DNA of 64,000 nt from Frondihabitans australicus (GTDB lineage Bacteria; Actinomycetota; Actinomycetes; Actinomycetales; Microbacteriaceae), in assembly GCF_003634555.1 (NCBI RefSeq), contig NZ_RBKS01000001.1:2790001-2854000 (forward strand). The letters are read 5' to 3'. The position numbers and the translations under genes are program-made. Positions within the stretch are counted from its first letter, which is position 1; each line of letters starts with the position of its first letter. This document shows positions 46,853 to 55,506 of the stretch, in pieces. The notes beneath the pieces were generated by a model. The model saw only the letters and a list, made by a program, of their open reading frames with translations, ran no database searches and was not told where the DNA came from.

Positions 46853-48177
46853 CAGGCAGCACCCCCGCCCAGCGCGGCCGAGAGCGCGGCGAGCTGCTCC
46901 CACGACGCCGAGGCCGGCGTCTGGTCGTCCATCCGCTGCTGCAGGAACGCGTCGATCGCGCCCTGGTACGTGACGGCGGCGTCGACGAGGGGGTTGGTGC
47001 CGGGCTGGTACGCGCCGACGTCGATCAGATCCTGCGCCTGGCGGCGGGCGGCCATGACCGAGCGGAGGGTGCGCGCATCCTGCGACTGCGACGGGGTGAT
47101 CACCTTCGAGGCGACGCGCGAGATCGAGCCGAGCACGTCGATCGACGGGAAGTGGCCGGTGACGGCGAGCTTGCGGTCGAGCACGATGTGGCCGTCGAGG
47201 ATGGAGCGGGCGGCGTCGGCGATCGGCTCGTTGTGGTCGTCGCCGTCGACGAGCACGGTGTACAGGCCCGTGACGGAGCCGACGCGGTCGGTTCCGGCGC
47301 GCTCGAGCAGCGAGGCGAGCGTCGAGAACGTCGACGGCGGGTAGCCGCGGGTGGCGGGCGGTTCGCCGACCGAGAGGCCGATCTCGCGCTGGGCCATGGC
47401 GACGCGGGTGAGGGAGTCCATCATCAGCACCACGTCGGATCCGGCGTCGCGGAACGACTCGGCGATGCGGGTCGCGACGAACGCGGCGCGCAGCCGCATG
47501 AGGGCGGGCTCGTCGCTGGTGGCGACGACGACGATCGAGCGGGCGAGGCCCTCGGGGCCGAGGTCGTCCTCGAGGAACTCGCGCACCTCGCGGCCGCGCT
47601 CGCCGACGAGGGCGACGACGGAGACCTCGGCCTCGGTGCCGCGGGCGATCATCGACAGCAGCGACGACTTGCCGACGCCGGAGCCGGCGAAGAGACCCAT
47701 GCGCTGGCCGCGGCCGGCGGTGGTGAGGGTGTCGAGGGCGCGGACGCCGAGCTGCAGCGGCTGCGCGATGCGGGCGCGCTCCATGGAGTTCGGGGTGGGG
47801 TGGTCGATCGGCACGAGCGCGTCGGCGTGGAGCGGGCCCTTGCCGTCGATGGGGCGTCCGAGCCCGTCGAGAACGCGACCGAAGAGGGCCCGACCGGTGG
47901 GCACCAGGATCGGGCGGCCCGTCGGGCGAACCGTCATCCCGGCCCGGATCCCGGTCATCGGCCCGAGCGGCATGCAGCGCACGCCGGTCGAGTCGGCCGC
48001 GACGACCTCGGCGGTGCGGTCGATGCCGCTGCCGTCGTCGGCGCCGACCTTCACGACCTCCCCGACGGCGCAGTCGAGGCCGGCGACGGTGAGGCCGAGG
48101 CCCACGACGCTGTCGACGACGCCGACGCGCTGCGGGCGCACCGCGGCGAGCGCGGGGCTGAGATCGACGAGGGTCAC
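46852..48177 (-). CDS. fliI: Flagellum-specific ATPase FliI
   Basis: A 441-residue F1-beta-like ATPase. Walker A is GLFAGSGVGKSSLLSMIARG near residue 164, Walker B DVVLMMDSLTRVAMAQREIG near residue 250, and the conserved PPATRGYPPSTFSTLASLLE follows. It unfolds and feeds export substrates with FliH and FliJ. Its start overlaps the fliH stop by four bases. Confidence 0.97.
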   Translation of the reverse strand: MTLVDLSPALAAVRPQRVGVVDSVVGLGLTVAGLDCAVGEVVKVGADDGSGIDRTAEVVAADSTGVRCMPLGPMTGIRAGMTVRPTGRPILVPTGRALFGRVLDGLGRPIDGKGPLHADALVPIDHPTPNSMERARIAQPLQLGVRALDTLTTAGRGQRMGLFAGSGVGKSSLLSMIARGTEAEVSVVALVGERGREVREFLEDDLGPEGLARSIVVVATSDEPALMRLRAAFVATRIAESFRDAGSDVVLMMDSLTRVAMAQREIGLSVGEPPATRGYPPSTFSTLASLLERAGTDRVGSVTGLYTVLVDGDDHNEPIADAARSILDGHIVLDRKLAVTGHFPSIDVLGSISRVASKVITPSQSQDARTLRSVMAARRQAQDLIDVGAYQPGTNPLVDAAVTYQGAIDAFLQQRMDDQTPASASWEQLAALSAALGGGAA

Positions 48178-48833
48178 GCGAGACCCCCTGCGTGCGAGGC
48201 GGCGTCGGTCGCAGGAGCAGCCGACACCCCCGGCCCGAGCAGTGCGACGCGGGCGCGCTCGAGTGCCGACCCGAGTGCCGCGTCGACGAAGCCTCGCGGC
48301 AGGTCGGCCCGGGCGTCGCCGCGGCCGAGAGAGCCGTCCGCGAGAAGGGGAACTCCGAGCGATTCGCTCGCGTCCGACGGCAGCACGGAGAGGTCGTCGG
48401 GGTTGAGGCGCACGGCGACGACGTTCGCCGCCTCCGGGGTGTCGAGGGCGCGGGCGAGGGCGGCGAGCACGGTCGAGGACTGGTTCGTGCGGATCTCGTA
48501 GCCGAGGATCGCCTCGGCGAGGGCCAGGGCGGTCTCGACCAGCGTCTCCTGCACCTCGGTGCGGAGGTTCTCGCGGGCGGTGTCGAGCGCGGCGGCGGCG
48601 GTGACGAGCACCTGCGAGGCGCGGTCGGCGCGGGCGTTGGCGTGCGAGGTGACGGCGCGGGTCTCGGCCTCGAGGGATTCGCGGAGCGAGGCGGTCGACG
48701 CGGCGGCGGCGCGGAGGCCGGCCGCGTAGCCGGCGGCGTGGCCGCGCTCGGCGGCCTCCTCTTCGCGAGCCTGGGTCGCGGGGTCGCGGAGCACCGGGAA
48801 GGCGACGCGGGCGAAGGCGGGAGCGCTACTCAA
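48174..48833 (-). CDS. fliH: Flagellar assembly protein FliH
   Basis: A 219-residue protein. Residues 30-120 form a long Ala/Glu/Arg-rich coiled coil; the C-terminal domain has VETALALAEAILGYEIRTNQ and VRLNPDDLSVLPSDASE, as in FliH/YscL. The first residues VAFPVLRDP are like the FlhA-contacting tip. FliH holds FliI at the export gate. It overlaps both fliG and fliI. Confidence 0.88.
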   Translation of the reverse strand: MSSAPAFARVAFPVLRDPATQAREEEAAERGHAAGYAAGLRAAAASTASLRESLEAETRAVTSHANARADRASQVLVTAAAALDTARENLRTEVQETLVETALALAEAILGYEIRTNQSSTVLAALARALDTPEAANVVAVRLNPDDLSVLPSDASESLGVPLLADGSLGRGDARADLPRGFVDAALGSALERARVALLGPGVSAAPATDAASHAGGLA

Positions 48834-49851
48834 TGAGGGCCTCCTCGTCGCCGCGCTGCACGGTGATCGCGCCCTCGGCCGCGAGCTCGCGGATCGAGCG
48901 GACGACGCTGGCGCGGGCCTCCTCGACCTGCGACATGCGGACCGGGCCGGCGGCGCGGATCTCGTCGTCGAGCAGCTCGCGGTTGCGCTCCGACACGTTG
49001 GCGCGGATGACCTCGGTGACGGCCTCGGGCGCGCCCTTCATGGCGAGCGCGAGGACGGCCGCGTCGATGCCGCGGAGCACCTGCTGGATGTCGCGGGCGT
49101 CGAGCTTGACGATGTCGACGAAGGTGAGCATGCGCGAGCGGACCTCTTCGGCCAGCTGCGGGTCGCGGGCCTCGAGGCTCTCGAGCAGGATCCGCTCGGT
49201 CGCAGCGTCGGAGCGGTTGAGGATGTCGACGAGCGGCTGGATGCCGCCGACGGCCTCGACCTGCTCGCGCGGGGCGACGACGGCTCCGGCGCGCACCTTG
49301 AGGGTCTGCGCGACGATGCCGACGGCCTCGGGTGTCGCGGTGCCCATGGTGGCGATCGCCTGCGCGACGTCGGTGCGCTCGTCGGCGTCGAGGCCGGCGA
49401 GCACGGCCGAGGCCTGGTCGGGCGCGAGGTGGGCGAGCACGAGGGCGCGGGTCTGCGGCAGCTCTCCGTCGAGCAGCGTGAGCAGCTGCCCGGAGTCGAC
49501 GCCGTCGAGGAACTCGAACGAGCGGCCGGCCATCGACGAGGCGAGGCGCTCCATGACGCCCTGGGCCTTCTCCGAGCCGAACGACGCCTCGAGGAGGCCC
49601 ACGGCGAAGTCGCGGCCGCCGCGGCGGGTGACGCGGCCCTGGACGGTGAGGTCGTGGAACTCCGACACCGCGGTGTCGGCGGTCGTCGAGTCGACGCGGC
49701 GCATCTTCACGAGCTCGGCCGTGATCTCGTCGGCCTCCTGCTCGCTGAACTTCTGCATGACGGCGGCGGCGCGCGCCTGGTCCATCTGCATGAGGATCAC
49801 GGCGACCTTCTGGGCGCCGGTCAGCTCGGCCTGGGCGGCTGCGGGGCTCAT
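48826..49851 (-). CDS. fliG: Flagellar motor switch protein FliG
   Basis: A 341-residue FliG with N-terminal (GAQKVAVILMQMDQARAAAV), middle (ALVLAHLAPDQASAVLAGLD) and C-terminal torque domain (LALAMKGAPEAVTEVIRANV then SERNRELLDDEIRAAGPVR) in order. The charged torque-helix residues that meet MotA are kept. The start overlaps the fliF stop. Confidence 0.96.
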   Translation of the reverse strand: MSPAAAQAELTGAQKVAVILMQMDQARAAAVMQKFSEQEADEITAELVKMRRVDSTTADTAVSEFHDLTVQGRVTRRGGRDFAVGLLEASFGSEKAQGVMERLASSMAGRSFEFLDGVDSGQLLTLLDGELPQTRALVLAHLAPDQASAVLAGLDADERTDVAQAIATMGTATPEAVGIVAQTLKVRAGAVVAPREQVEAVGGIQPLVDILNRSDAATERILLESLEARDPQLAEEVRSRMLTFVDIVKLDARDIQQVLRGIDAAVLALAMKGAPEAVTEVIRANVSERNRELLDDEIRAAGPVRMSQVEEARASVVRSIRELAAEGAITVQRGDEEALIE

Positions 49852-51536
49852 ACGGTCTGCCGATCATCGAGCAGGCCGCGCAGGAGCTCGGCGGTGCGGT
49901 CGGGGTCGCCGGCGGCGAGTGCGTCGATCTCGGCGCGCTTGCGCTCGATCGAGGCTCCCTCCGCGTCGAGCGACGGAAGCTGCACGGTCGGCGCCGTCGG
50001 CGTCGGGCCGCCGGCCTCGAGGAGGCGGCGGGCGGCCGCGTCGTCGAGGGCGGGCTGCGCGGCGGCCGGCCAGGTGCCGGCCTGCGCCGAGGCGCCGGCC
50101 GAGGTGGCGTCGAGCTCGCCGAGGTCGATCTCCTCGCGCTCGGTCCGGCGACCGCGGCGGGTGAGCATGAACAGGGCCAGGATCAGCGGAACGCCGATCG
50201 CGGCGGCGATGAGGCCGGTGCGGATCGTCTGCCACATCGAGTCGCTGGCGGCCTGGGCGTTCGCGGCGGCGAGCGCCTGCTGAGCCGCCTTGGCTCCTGC
50301 GCCGTTGAAGCTCACGGCCTGCACGCTGAGCGAGTCGCCGCGGGTGGGGTCGATGCCGGCCGCCTTGGCGACGAGGTCCTGGATGTTGCCCATGTTGACG
50401 TTCTTCGCGACCTTCGAGTTGATCGCGACCGAGACCGTCTGCTTGGTCAGCGTGCCGGCGGGGATCGTGGTCGATTCGGTGGTCTTGTCGACGGCGTTGT
50501 TCTTCGTCGAGGACTCGTTCACGTAGCCGGATCCGGAGCCCGTGGCGGAGGCGCCCGACGTCGCGGAGCCCGAGGGGACGGCGATGTTGTCGGGGCCGAG
50601 GACACCGGTGGCGCCCGAGCTCGACGATCCTGCGCCCGACCCGCCGTACGACTCGGTCGACGACGACTCGGAGAGCGGCGACGCGCCGCCGGTCGGGTTG
50701 GTGTACGACTCGGTGACCTTCGTGCCGGAGTCCTGGCTCATGTCCGCGGCGACCACGACCGTCGAGTTGCCGGCGCCGAGCACCTTGTCGAGCATGGCCT
50801 GGACGTTCGCCTGCACCTGAGACTGGTACGCCGACTGCTGCTGCGACGACGACCCGGTGGTGCCGCCTCCCACGGTGGAGAGGACGTTGCCCTGGGCGTC
50901 GACGACCGACACGTCGGTGGCCTTCATGCCCTCGATCGACGCCGAGGTGAGGTGGACGATCGCCTCGACCTGCGACGAGGTCAGCGTGACGCCCGGCATC
51001 TCGGCGACGAACACCGACGCGGTGGGGTCCTGCTTGCTGTCGGTGAAGACGGTCTGCTGCGGGATCGCGAGCTGGACGCTCGCGGTCTTCACGCCCTGCA
51101 TGGCCTCGATGGTCTTGGCGAGCTCGCCCTCGATGGCGCGCTTGTAGGTGACGTTCTGCGTGAACTCCGACGCGGTGACGCCCATCTGGTCGAGAAGCGC
51201 GTAGCCCTGCGTGTTGTCGGCGGGGAGGCCGGCCGCGGCGACCTTGAGGCGCTCGGAGTAGACGTCGGCGTTCGGCACGAGGATCGTCGAGCCGCCGTCG
51301 GAGAGCTGGTACTGAACGCCGTCGGTCTGCAGCTGCTGCACCACCGCCGAGGCGTCGGTGGCGGCGAGACCCGTGAACAGCGGGGTGTACGTGGGCTTCG
51401 TCAGGTACGACGTGACGAAGACGCCACCGAGCACCAGGATCGCGACACCGAGCACGGCCAGCACGCGCTGGCCGATGGTGAACGCCTTGACCCGGTCGCC
51501 GAGCGACGTGAGAAGGGAGCGAAGGGCGGGAGGCAT
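49848..51536 (-). CDS. fliF: Flagellar MS-ring protein FliF
   Basis: A 562-residue protein with two membrane helices (about 25-45 and 430-450), the first ring-building motif (YTPLFTGLAATDASAVVQQL) and TYKRAIEGELAKTIEAMQGV. A Ser/Gly-rich periplasmic segment occupies about residues 290-360. The C-terminal cytoplasmic tail carries the FliG-binding end (TAELLRGLLDDRQTV). It is the base on which the rod and C-ring assemble. Confidence 0.96.
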   Translation of the reverse strand: MPPALRSLLTSLGDRVKAFTIGQRVLAVLGVAILVLGGVFVTSYLTKPTYTPLFTGLAATDASAVVQQLQTDGVQYQLSDGGSTILVPNADVYSERLKVAAAGLPADNTQGYALLDQMGVTASEFTQNVTYKRAIEGELAKTIEAMQGVKTASVQLAIPQQTVFTDSKQDPTASVFVAEMPGVTLTSSQVEAIVHLTSASIEGMKATDVSVVDAQGNVLSTVGGGTTGSSSQQQSAYQSQVQANVQAMLDKVLGAGNSTVVVAADMSQDSGTKVTESYTNPTGGASPLSESSSTESYGGSGAGSSSSGATGVLGPDNIAVPSGSATSGASATGSGSGYVNESSTKNNAVDKTTESTTIPAGTLTKQTVSVAINSKVAKNVNMGNIQDLVAKAAGIDPTRGDSLSVQAVSFNGAGAKAAQQALAAANAQAASDSMWQTIRTGLIAAAIGVPLILALFMLTRRGRRTEREEIDLGELDATSAGASAQAGTWPAAAQPALDDAAARRLLEAGGPTPTAPTVQLPSLDAEGASIERKRAEIDALAAGDPDRTAELLRGLLDDRQTV

Positions 51537-51883
51537 CAGGCCTGCATCCTCATGATCTCGTTGAAGGCGTCGACGGCCTTCGAGCGGACGGCGGAGACGA
51601 GCTCGAGGGTGACCTGAGCGCGGGTGGCGGCGATGGTGGCGGTGTGGACGTCGTCGGCATTGCCGGTGACGGCCTTGACCGCGAGGCTCTCGGACTGGCC
51701 CTGAAGGGACTGCAGTCCGTCGATCACGCTGCCGAAGCTGGAGGCGGAGGCGGTGTCGCCGGTGCCCTGGGTGGCGTCGAGGCCGTTCGCGGCCGAGGCC
51801 GCCTGGTTGGCGTCGATCTGCGAGGCGCTGGTCAGCGCCGTGGAGCCGGTGGGGAAGGCGCCGTTCACGGGGTAGATGGGCAT
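51536..51883 (-). CDS. fliE: Flagellar hook-basal body protein FliE
   Basis: A 115-residue protein ending VTLELVSAVRSKAVDAFNEI and then MRMQA, the FliE signature. The start is the ATG at 51883, overlapping the flgC stop (TGATG). It joins the MS ring to the rod and is an early export substrate. Confidence 0.92.
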   Translation of the reverse strand: MPIYPVNGAFPTGSTALTSASQIDANQAASAANGLDATQGTGDTASASSFGSVIDGLQSLQGQSESLAVKAVTGNADDVHTATIAATRAQVTLELVSAVRSKAVDAFNEIMRMQA

Positions 51884-52278
51884 CAGCTGCGTCCGATCTC
51901 GAGGCCGGCCTGGTACATGTCCTTGGCGCGGTCGACGACGGCGGCGTTGGCCTGGTACCCGCGCTGGGCCATGATCAGGTCGCTCATCTGGGTGGAGAGG
52001 TCGATGTCCGGCATGCGGACGTAGCCGTTCTTGTCGGCCTCGGGGTTCTCGGGGTCGTAGGTGACGCGGCCCTGGGCGGAGCCGTAGGTGGCGCCCTTGA
52101 CGTACACGCCGGAGACCCCCTGCCCCTCCTGCACCTCGATGTAGCGGGCCTGGAAGGCCGACTCCGACATCGGCTTGACCGTGTTGACGTTGGCGATGTT
52201 GTCGGAGATGGCGTCGAGCCACTTGCGGTGCACGGTGAGGCCGGTGCTCGCGATCCCGATCGCGTCGAACATTCCCAT
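51883..52278 (-). CDS. flgC: Flagellar proximal rod protein FlgC
   Basis: A 131-residue rod protein with N-terminal MGMFDAIGIASTGLTVHRKW, LDAISDNIANVNTVK and C-terminal MSDLIMAQRGYQANAAVVDR. The ATG at 52278 shares the flgB stop and has AAGGA upstream. The sequence is intact. Confidence 0.96.
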   Translation of the reverse strand: MGMFDAIGIASTGLTVHRKWLDAISDNIANVNTVKPMSESAFQARYIEVQEGQGVSGVYVKGATYGSAQGRVTYDPENPEADKNGYVRMPDIDLSTQMSDLIMAQRGYQANAAVVDRAKDMYQAGLEIGRS

Positions 52279-52619
52279 CAGGCGTCCTTCAGAACGGCGC
52301 GGACGCTGGTGAGAACCTGGTTCTCGGCCTGCGACGCGAACTGGTACTGCAGCACGGTCGTGCTGTTGCTCAGGGTCTCGGTGTCGAGGTTGACGTTGTT
52401 GCCGTCCTCGTTGGTGGGCTCCAGGCTCCTGGCCATGGTCGCCTGCACGGAGCCGTTGCCGTTCGCGACCGACTGCGCGAGGGCGTCCTCGAACGACACG
52501 CGCTCGGCGGTGTAGCCGGGGGTGTTGATGTTCGCGATGTTGTTCGCGATGGCCTTCTGGCGCATCGAGAGACCGTCGAGGGCGCTCTCGAGCGCTCTCG
52601 AGGTTACGGATTCCAGCAC
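52278..52619 (-). CDS. flgB: Flagellar proximal rod protein FlgB
   Basis: A 113-residue rod protein from a GTG at 52619, where the sequence begins as in other FlgB proteins (LESVTSRALESALDGLSMRQ, KAIANNIANINTPGYTAERV). A TTG at 52655 would add 12 residues and cannot be excluded. It is the first gene of a twelve-gene operon, downstream of a sigma-28 promoter and two hairpins that may bind CsrA. Confidence 0.93.
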   Translation of the reverse strand: MLESVTSRALESALDGLSMRQKAIANNIANINTPGYTAERVSFEDALAQSVANGNGSVQATMARSLEPTNEDGNNVNLDTETLSNSTTVLQYQFASQAENQVLTSVRAVLKDA

Positions 52620-52666
52620 GGACGGCTCGCTTCCCCGCGCGATCGCGCGGTGCAAGAGGGGGAGGC

Positions 52667-52681
52667 GGCCGATCCGTGGCC
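52667..52681 (-). promoter_or_regulatory. Candidate CsrA hairpin 2 in the flgB leader
   Basis: Minus-strand GGCCACGGATCGGCC: a 4-base stem with ACGGATC in the loop, about 48 bases before the GTG start of flgB. Confidence 0.5.
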
Positions 52682-52688
52682 TGACGTG

Positions 52689-52707
52689 GTGAGCGATCCG
52701 TGCTCAC
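52689..52707 (-). promoter_or_regulatory. Candidate CsrA hairpin 1 in the flgB leader
   Basis: Minus-strand GTGAGCACGGATCGCTCAC: a 6-base perfect stem with the same ACGGATC loop as the neighbouring hairpin. It would lie at the very 5' end of the transcript. Confidence 0.55.
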
Positions 52708-52713
52708 TACGCT

Positions 52714-52740
52714 CTATCGGCCCGGGGCAGGGCGACGTTA
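52714..52740 (-). promoter_or_regulatory. Sigma-28 (FliA) promoter of the flgB operon
   Basis: Minus-strand TAAC (52737-52740), a 15-base spacer and GCCGATAG (52714-52721). The box and spacing are identical to those of fliC and flgN. Confidence 0.85.
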
Positions 52741-52762
52741 GGGGTGGTTTGGTGCCCACCTA

Positions 52763-52776
52763 CCCCGACTTCGGGG
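52763..52776. promoter_or_regulatory. CCCCGA-TCGGGG dyad between flgB and doxX-like genes
   Basis: CCCCGACTTCGGGG has perfect 6-base arms with a 2-base centre. It lies upstream of both divergent genes, 23 bases beyond the flgB -35. Confidence 0.4.
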
Positions 52777-52809
52777 GCCAGTCGGGGCGTCAGGGGGCAG
52801 GATCGAAGA

Positions 52810-53202
52810 ATGCACCCCATCCGCACCCTCGCCCGCCTCGCACTCGGCGCCGTCCTCGTGTTCGCCGGCGTCTCCCACCTCTCGTTCGCGCGCCAGGCCT
52901 TCCGCGCCCAGGTGCCGAAGTCGCTCACCGACAATCTGCCGGTGTCGGAGGACGACGTCGTGGTCGCGTCGGGTGTCGCGGAGATCGGGCTCGGCGGGCT
53001 CCTGCTGCTCGTGAACCGCCGGTGGGTGGGCACGCTGGCGGCGGTGTTCTTCGTCGCGGTGTTCCCCGGCAACATCGCGCAGCTCGTGAACCGGCGCACG
53101 GCGTTCGGGCTCGACACGAACGACCGGCGTCTGCTGCGCCTGCTCGGGCAGCCCCTGCTCGTCGCGGTCGCGCTCGCCGGTCGTCCGAAGAAGCGCTCCT
53201 AG
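52810..53202 (+). CDS. DoxX-like small membrane protein
   Basis: A 130-residue protein from the ATG at 52810. The first helix TLARLALGAVLVFAGVSHLS is typical of DoxX/DUF4267-type proteins; three more hydrophobic segments follow (VASGVAEIGLGGLLLL, LAAVFFVAVFPGNIAQLV, GQPLLVAVALAG). The function is unknown; some relatives act in redox or thiol handling. It is the only non-flagellar gene between the rod and filament operons and ends 2 bases from the convergent FliT-like gene, without a terminator. Confidence 0.7.
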   Translation: MHPIRTLARLALGAVLVFAGVSHLSFARQAFRAQVPKSLTDNLPVSEDDVVVASGVAEIGLGGLLLLVNRRWVGTLAAVFFVAVFPGNIAQLVNRRTAFGLDTNDRRLLRLLGQPLLVAVALAGRPKKRS

Positions 53203-53204
53203 CG

Positions 53205-53504
53205 CTACGCGGAGGCGTCGAGGTAGACCGAAGCGTCGCGATCGCGCGCGGCGGGGACCGTCTTCAGCGCGGTGATGTGCTTGACGACGCGGCGACGCGC
53301 GTCGAGGACCCGCTGGAGAGCCGACCGCTGCGCGGCCTGGACCTCCTGCGCACGCTCGACCAGGTCGAGGGGCAGCGGGCCGAGGTCGTGCGTCGGCGTG
53401 AACGGCGACGGCTTGAAGTCGGGGTCGCCGGCACGACCGGCGAGGGCCTCCATTTCGGCGAGGGCCTCGAGCCAGGCGGCGCGGGTCTCCTCCGCCCTAG
53501 GCAA
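53205..53504 (-). CDS. Small protein at the FliT position
   Basis: A 99-residue protein overlapping the fliS stop by 8 bases. It is mostly helical (ALAEMEALAGRAG, VERAQEVQAAQRSALQRVLD, ARRRVVKHITALK) with a Pro-rich middle (SPFTPTHDLGPLPLD). FliD, FliS and then a small helical gene is the usual place for the FliD chaperone FliT. Sequence similarity to FliT is not evident, so this is a position-based guess. Confidence 0.5.
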   Translation of the reverse strand: MPRAEETRAAWLEALAEMEALAGRAGDPDFKPSPFTPTHDLGPLPLDLVERAQEVQAAQRSALQRVLDARRRVVKHITALKTVPAARDRDASVYLDASA

Positions 53505-53922
53505 CTCCGACGCTCCCCGACAGCAGCGGCGAGGCGGCGGGCGCCTGCGCGGCGGCCTCGTGCCAGGCCTGACGGAGCGGCTCCAGCAGCGTGATGCACT
53601 CCGAAGTCAGCTTCACGTCACGGTGCACGTTGGCGTTGACCATCGCGACCCGCACGTACGTGTACAGCGCCTGGAGGTCCGAAGCGCCGTCCCACACGTC
53701 CATGCGGAGCGACGACGACAGCTCGGCGATGATCGCCTGAGCGTGCACCAGGTTCGTCGAGGCGGTGCCCCAGTCCTGCCCGTTCTGAGCGACCTGGGCA
53801 CGGCCGAGGTCGACCAGCAGACGGTCGTAGAGCATGGTCAGGAGCCGGGCCGGCGTGGCCGAGAGGACGGCCTCGCGCCCGTAGGCGTTGCGCTGGGCGC
53901 TGGCGGAGAAGGTGAGGGTCAT
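53497..53922 (-). CDS. fliS: Flagellin chaperone FliS
   Basis: A 141-residue four-helix chaperone from the ATG at 53922. The motif YGREAVLSATPARLLTMLYD and RLLVDLGRAQVA is the FliS opening, and the last helices contain YTYVRVAMVNANVHRDVKL. It keeps flagellin soluble before export and in Bacillus also affects FliW release. A C-terminal Ala/Ser tail is slightly longer than usual. It follows fliD by 8 bases. Confidence 0.94.
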   Translation of the reverse strand: MTLTFSASAQRNAYGREAVLSATPARLLTMLYDRLLVDLGRAQVAQNGQDWGTASTNLVHAQAIIAELSSSLRMDVWDGASDLQALYTYVRVAMVNANVHRDVKLTSECITLLEPLRQAWHEAAAQAPAASPLLSGSVGVA

Positions 53923-53930
53923 GAGGGTTC

Positions 53931-55349
53931 CTAGGCGCCGGTGTAGACGGCGGGGACGCTGGCGAGGCCGGAGGTGAGCGACGACGACTGGGAGTTGAGC
54001 TGCGACAGCTGCACCTCGAGGTTCGAGTACTGCGCCTCGAGCGCGGTGCGACGGGCGGCGAGACGGATGTCCCACTGGCTGATCTGGTCGTTCATGGTGT
54101 CGACCATCGACTGCTGACCGGTGATCACGCCCGTGAGCTGCCCGGAGTACTTGTCGGAGATCTGCGTGCCGGCGTCGGCGACGCGCGAGGCGAGGGCCGA
54201 GAGCATCGACTGAGTGCCGGCCGGGTCGCTGGCGAGCGCCGTCTGGAACTTGTCCTGGTCGAAGTCGAGCGTGCCGTCCTTGTTGATCGAGATGCCGATC
54301 TCCGACGGCGAGTGCCCGTTGATCGGCATCGACGCGGCGCTGACGAGGGCGTCGTTCGCGCCGCGGACCGTGCTGTCGCCGGTGAACGGGCCGCCCGAGA
54401 CGACCTTGTTGCCCGACGAGTCGGTGCTGTTGACGACGGCGCTCTTCGTCGAGATGAGCGCGAACACGCCGTTGAGCGCGGAGACGAGGCCCGACGCGAC
54501 CGCCGTGGCTCCTGCGGTGTCCTGCGCCACGCCGACGGTGATCGAGTCGGTGGAGGCCTTGTTGACGGTGAGGTTCACGCCCGGCAGGAGATCGCTGAAG
54601 GTGTTCGTCGACGACGAGATCTTCTGCTCGGCGGCGGTGCCGGCGTAGAGGGTGACCTGGGCGTCCTGCGCCGGCTTGATCACGGCGGCGCCCGTGGCGG
54701 TGAGGATGTTCGTGGCGGTGCCGGCGTCGACGTCCGATGAGGTGCCCGAGTAGATCTGGAAGTCGCTCTGGGCGCCGGTCGTCGTCGACTGCAGTTGGAT
54801 GCGGTACTGGGCGGTGCCGGAGGAGTCGGTGCCGGCCGCGACCTTGAGCGCCTTGACGCCGGCGGTCGACGACGCGTTGATCGCGGTGACGATGGCGTCG
54901 ATCGAGTTCGACGAGGGGGTGACGTCGACCTTCGTGCCGTCCGCCTTGACGATCGTCACGGCGGGCGTGGTCGATCCTGAGCCCGAAGCCGGCCAGGTCG
55001 ACATGGCGGCCGAGACGCCGACCTTGGCCTGGGCGACCTGGTTGACGACCACGTCGAACGTGCCGGCGGTCGCGTTGGTGCCGGCCGTCGCGGTCGCATT
55101 CGCCGACGACGACGTGGTGGTGAAGAGCGAGAGGGAGGTCGACGACTTCGACGTCGTCGCGAGGGTGGTCAGCGAGGCGATCTGAGTGTTCAGGCCCTGC
55201 AGCGCCGTGATGGTCGTCTGCGTGTTCGTGACCTGGGTCTTCAGCTGCGTCTGGGGCTCGGCCTCCGCGGTCATCAGCGAGTTGATGAGCGAGGTGGTGT
55301 CGAGACCCGAGACGAGGCCGTCGACTCCGAGTCCTGACACGGAGGCCAT
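53931..55349 (-). CDS. fliD: Flagellar filament cap protein FliD
   Basis: A 472-residue FliD. The start is the ATG at 55349 (ASVSGLGVDGLVSGLDTTSL) with AAGGA upstream. FliD_N is at 10-105, a Thr/Ser-rich middle follows, and FliD_C covers about 230-450 (GISINKDGTLDFDQDKFQTA, then IRLAARRTALEAQYSNLEVQ). It caps the filament and guides flagellin folding. It is separated from fliC by a hairpin; no sigma-28 box lies in the gap, so it is likely reached by read-through. Confidence 0.95.
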   Translation of the reverse strand: MASVSGLGVDGLVSGLDTTSLINSLMTAEAEPQTQLKTQVTNTQTTITALQGLNTQIASLTTLATTSKSSTSLSLFTTTSSSANATATAGTNATAGTFDVVVNQVAQAKVGVSAAMSTWPASGSGSTTPAVTIVKADGTKVDVTPSSNSIDAIVTAINASSTAGVKALKVAAGTDSSGTAQYRIQLQSTTTGAQSDFQIYSGTSSDVDAGTATNILTATGAAVIKPAQDAQVTLYAGTAAEQKISSSTNTFSDLLPGVNLTVNKASTDSITVGVAQDTAGATAVASGLVSALNGVFALISTKSAVVNSTDSSGNKVVSGGPFTGDSTVRGANDALVSAASMPINGHSPSEIGISINKDGTLDFDQDKFQTALASDPAGTQSMLSALASRVADAGTQISDKYSGQLTGVITGQQSMVDTMNDQISQWDIRLAARRTALEAQYSNLEVQLSQLNSQSSSLTSGLASVPAVYTGA

Positions 55350-55428
55350 GCGAGTTTCCTTCCGACCGGGCCTGACGCCCGAGAGCGGGCCTGTGCCCGG
55401 GGTTTCCGATTGAGAAGTGTGTGCGGGG

Positions 55429-55466
55429 CGGGTGACGAGAGAACCCGAACTTCCTCTCGTCACCCG
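55429..55466 (-). terminator. Hairpin after fliC
   Basis: CGGGTGACGAGAG (55429-55441) pairs with CTCTCGTCACCCG (55454-55466) perfectly, extended by a CGGGG/CCCCG stem with a one-base bulge. It would cut most fliC transcripts before fliD. Confidence 0.75.
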
Positions 55467-55506
55467 ACCCCGGGGTGGTGCTGAGTTACTTCAACCTGCC
55501 TGGTGA

